The translations under genes and the position numbers were made by a program. The notes beneath the pieces are model-generated. The model ran no database searches, had not been told where the DNA came from, and was given only the letters and a program-made list of their open reading frames with translations. A stretch of DNA of 64,000 bases from Wurfbainia villosa (taxonomy: Eukaryota > Streptophyta > Magnoliopsida > Zingiberales > Zingiberaceae). The stretch's first letter is position 1. Each line of letters begins with the position of its first letter. Positions 63,690 through 64,000 of the stretch are shown here, in pieces. The stretch spans positions 6,510,001 through 6,574,000 of the forward strand of contig JAKLTH010000238.1 in assembly GCA_025175895.1 (NCBI GenBank), given 5' to 3'.

Positions 63690-63957
63690 GCAACTCAGAC
63701 ATATCAATTTCCTCTAACTGATTGGTACCGCCAGCACATGTCATCCAACGTGGCATCAGCATTGTTAGTGCATATAAGATCCACATATCTCCACAATGGT
63801 ATGATATTGTCCACTTTGGGCCCAAGCCCTCATGGTTTTGTTTTTGGGCTTTACCCAAAAGGCCTCAAACCAATGGAGATATCTTTTTTCTTATAAGCAC
63901 ATGATCTTTTCCATGTCTTACCAATGTGGGACTTTGATTGTATTCCCCATACTCCCA
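63690..63957 (-). repeat. LTR-like or TRIM-like dispersed plant repeat
   Basis: On the minus strand it begins TGTTGGGAGTATGGGGAATA, then AAAGTCCCACATTGGTAAGA, and holds GGCCTTTTGGGTAAAGCCC and GGGCTTGGGCCCAAAGTGG. It reads like a widespread plant solo LTR/TRIM (TG start, compact). The sequence after it (GGCGGTACCAATC) only vaguely resembles a primer-binding site. The right flank is a C-rich string running off the window. Confidence 0.45.
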
Positions 63958-64000
63958 ACAATCCCCCCCTCAAACGAAGGACCACATTGGGCCCCCCTCA

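Overview
The window is nuclear DNA from a flowering plant. Genes have spliced exons with GT..AG introns. They include granule-bound starch synthase, plant-type arginine decarboxylase, a SEUSS-like corepressor, a plant ERD2-like receptor and histone H3.3. The space between them is AT-rich and full of LTR, LINE, SINE and MITE remnants. GC-rich ORFs and the style of the proteins suggest a monocot, but that is inference and the species cannot be named from this sequence.

Layout, left to right. (1) Minus strand, from beyond the left edge to about 3.78 kb: GBSSI (waxy) gene, nine coding exons visible, 3' exons off the edge; its leftmost part is a tandem array that carries copies of an exon end plus its splice donor. 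(2) 4.4-12.2 kb: LINE-derived tandem repeats interrupted by a 6.7-kb gag-only copia-like LTR retrotransposon with no visible pol. (3) Minus 12.6-16.9 kb: small two-exon membrane protein gene with a 4-kb intron holding an antisense LINE fragment. (4) 17-26 kb: repeat-rich intergenic DNA with a dispersed GATCGG-rich family, a Harbinger-like TIR element, long inverted repeats and a (TA)n tract. (5) Plus 26.36-28.94 kb: intronless arginine decarboxylase. (6) Plus 30.99-31.50 kb: two-exon histone H3.3. (7) 32-37.7 kb: three kinds of repeat and a 1.4-kb tandem duplication leading to (8) plus 37.8-48.2 kb: SEUSS-like (SLK) corepressor, nine coding exons. (9) 48.2-51.2 kb: intergenic with a 262-bp duplication. 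(10) Plus 51.29-59.86 kb: ERD2-like seven-TM receptor; its last intron is a minisatellite of about 39 copies of an ~83-bp monomer, organised into a 583-bp higher-order repeat, each monomer carrying the 3' splice site and the first exon bases. (11) Minus 61.86-62.32 kb: the last two exons of a conserved-looking gene I cannot name; repeats to the right edge.

The genes are unrelated housekeeping or regulatory loci (starch synthesis, polyamine synthesis, chromatin, transcriptional corepression, secretory pathway) and do not form a pathway. I see no gene cluster or defence-like system. The most unusual observation is that two genes in one 64-kb stretch (GBSSI and the ERD2-like gene) each contain an intronic tandem array whose unit straddles an exon-intron junction, donor side in one and acceptor side in the other, with microhomology at the unit joint.
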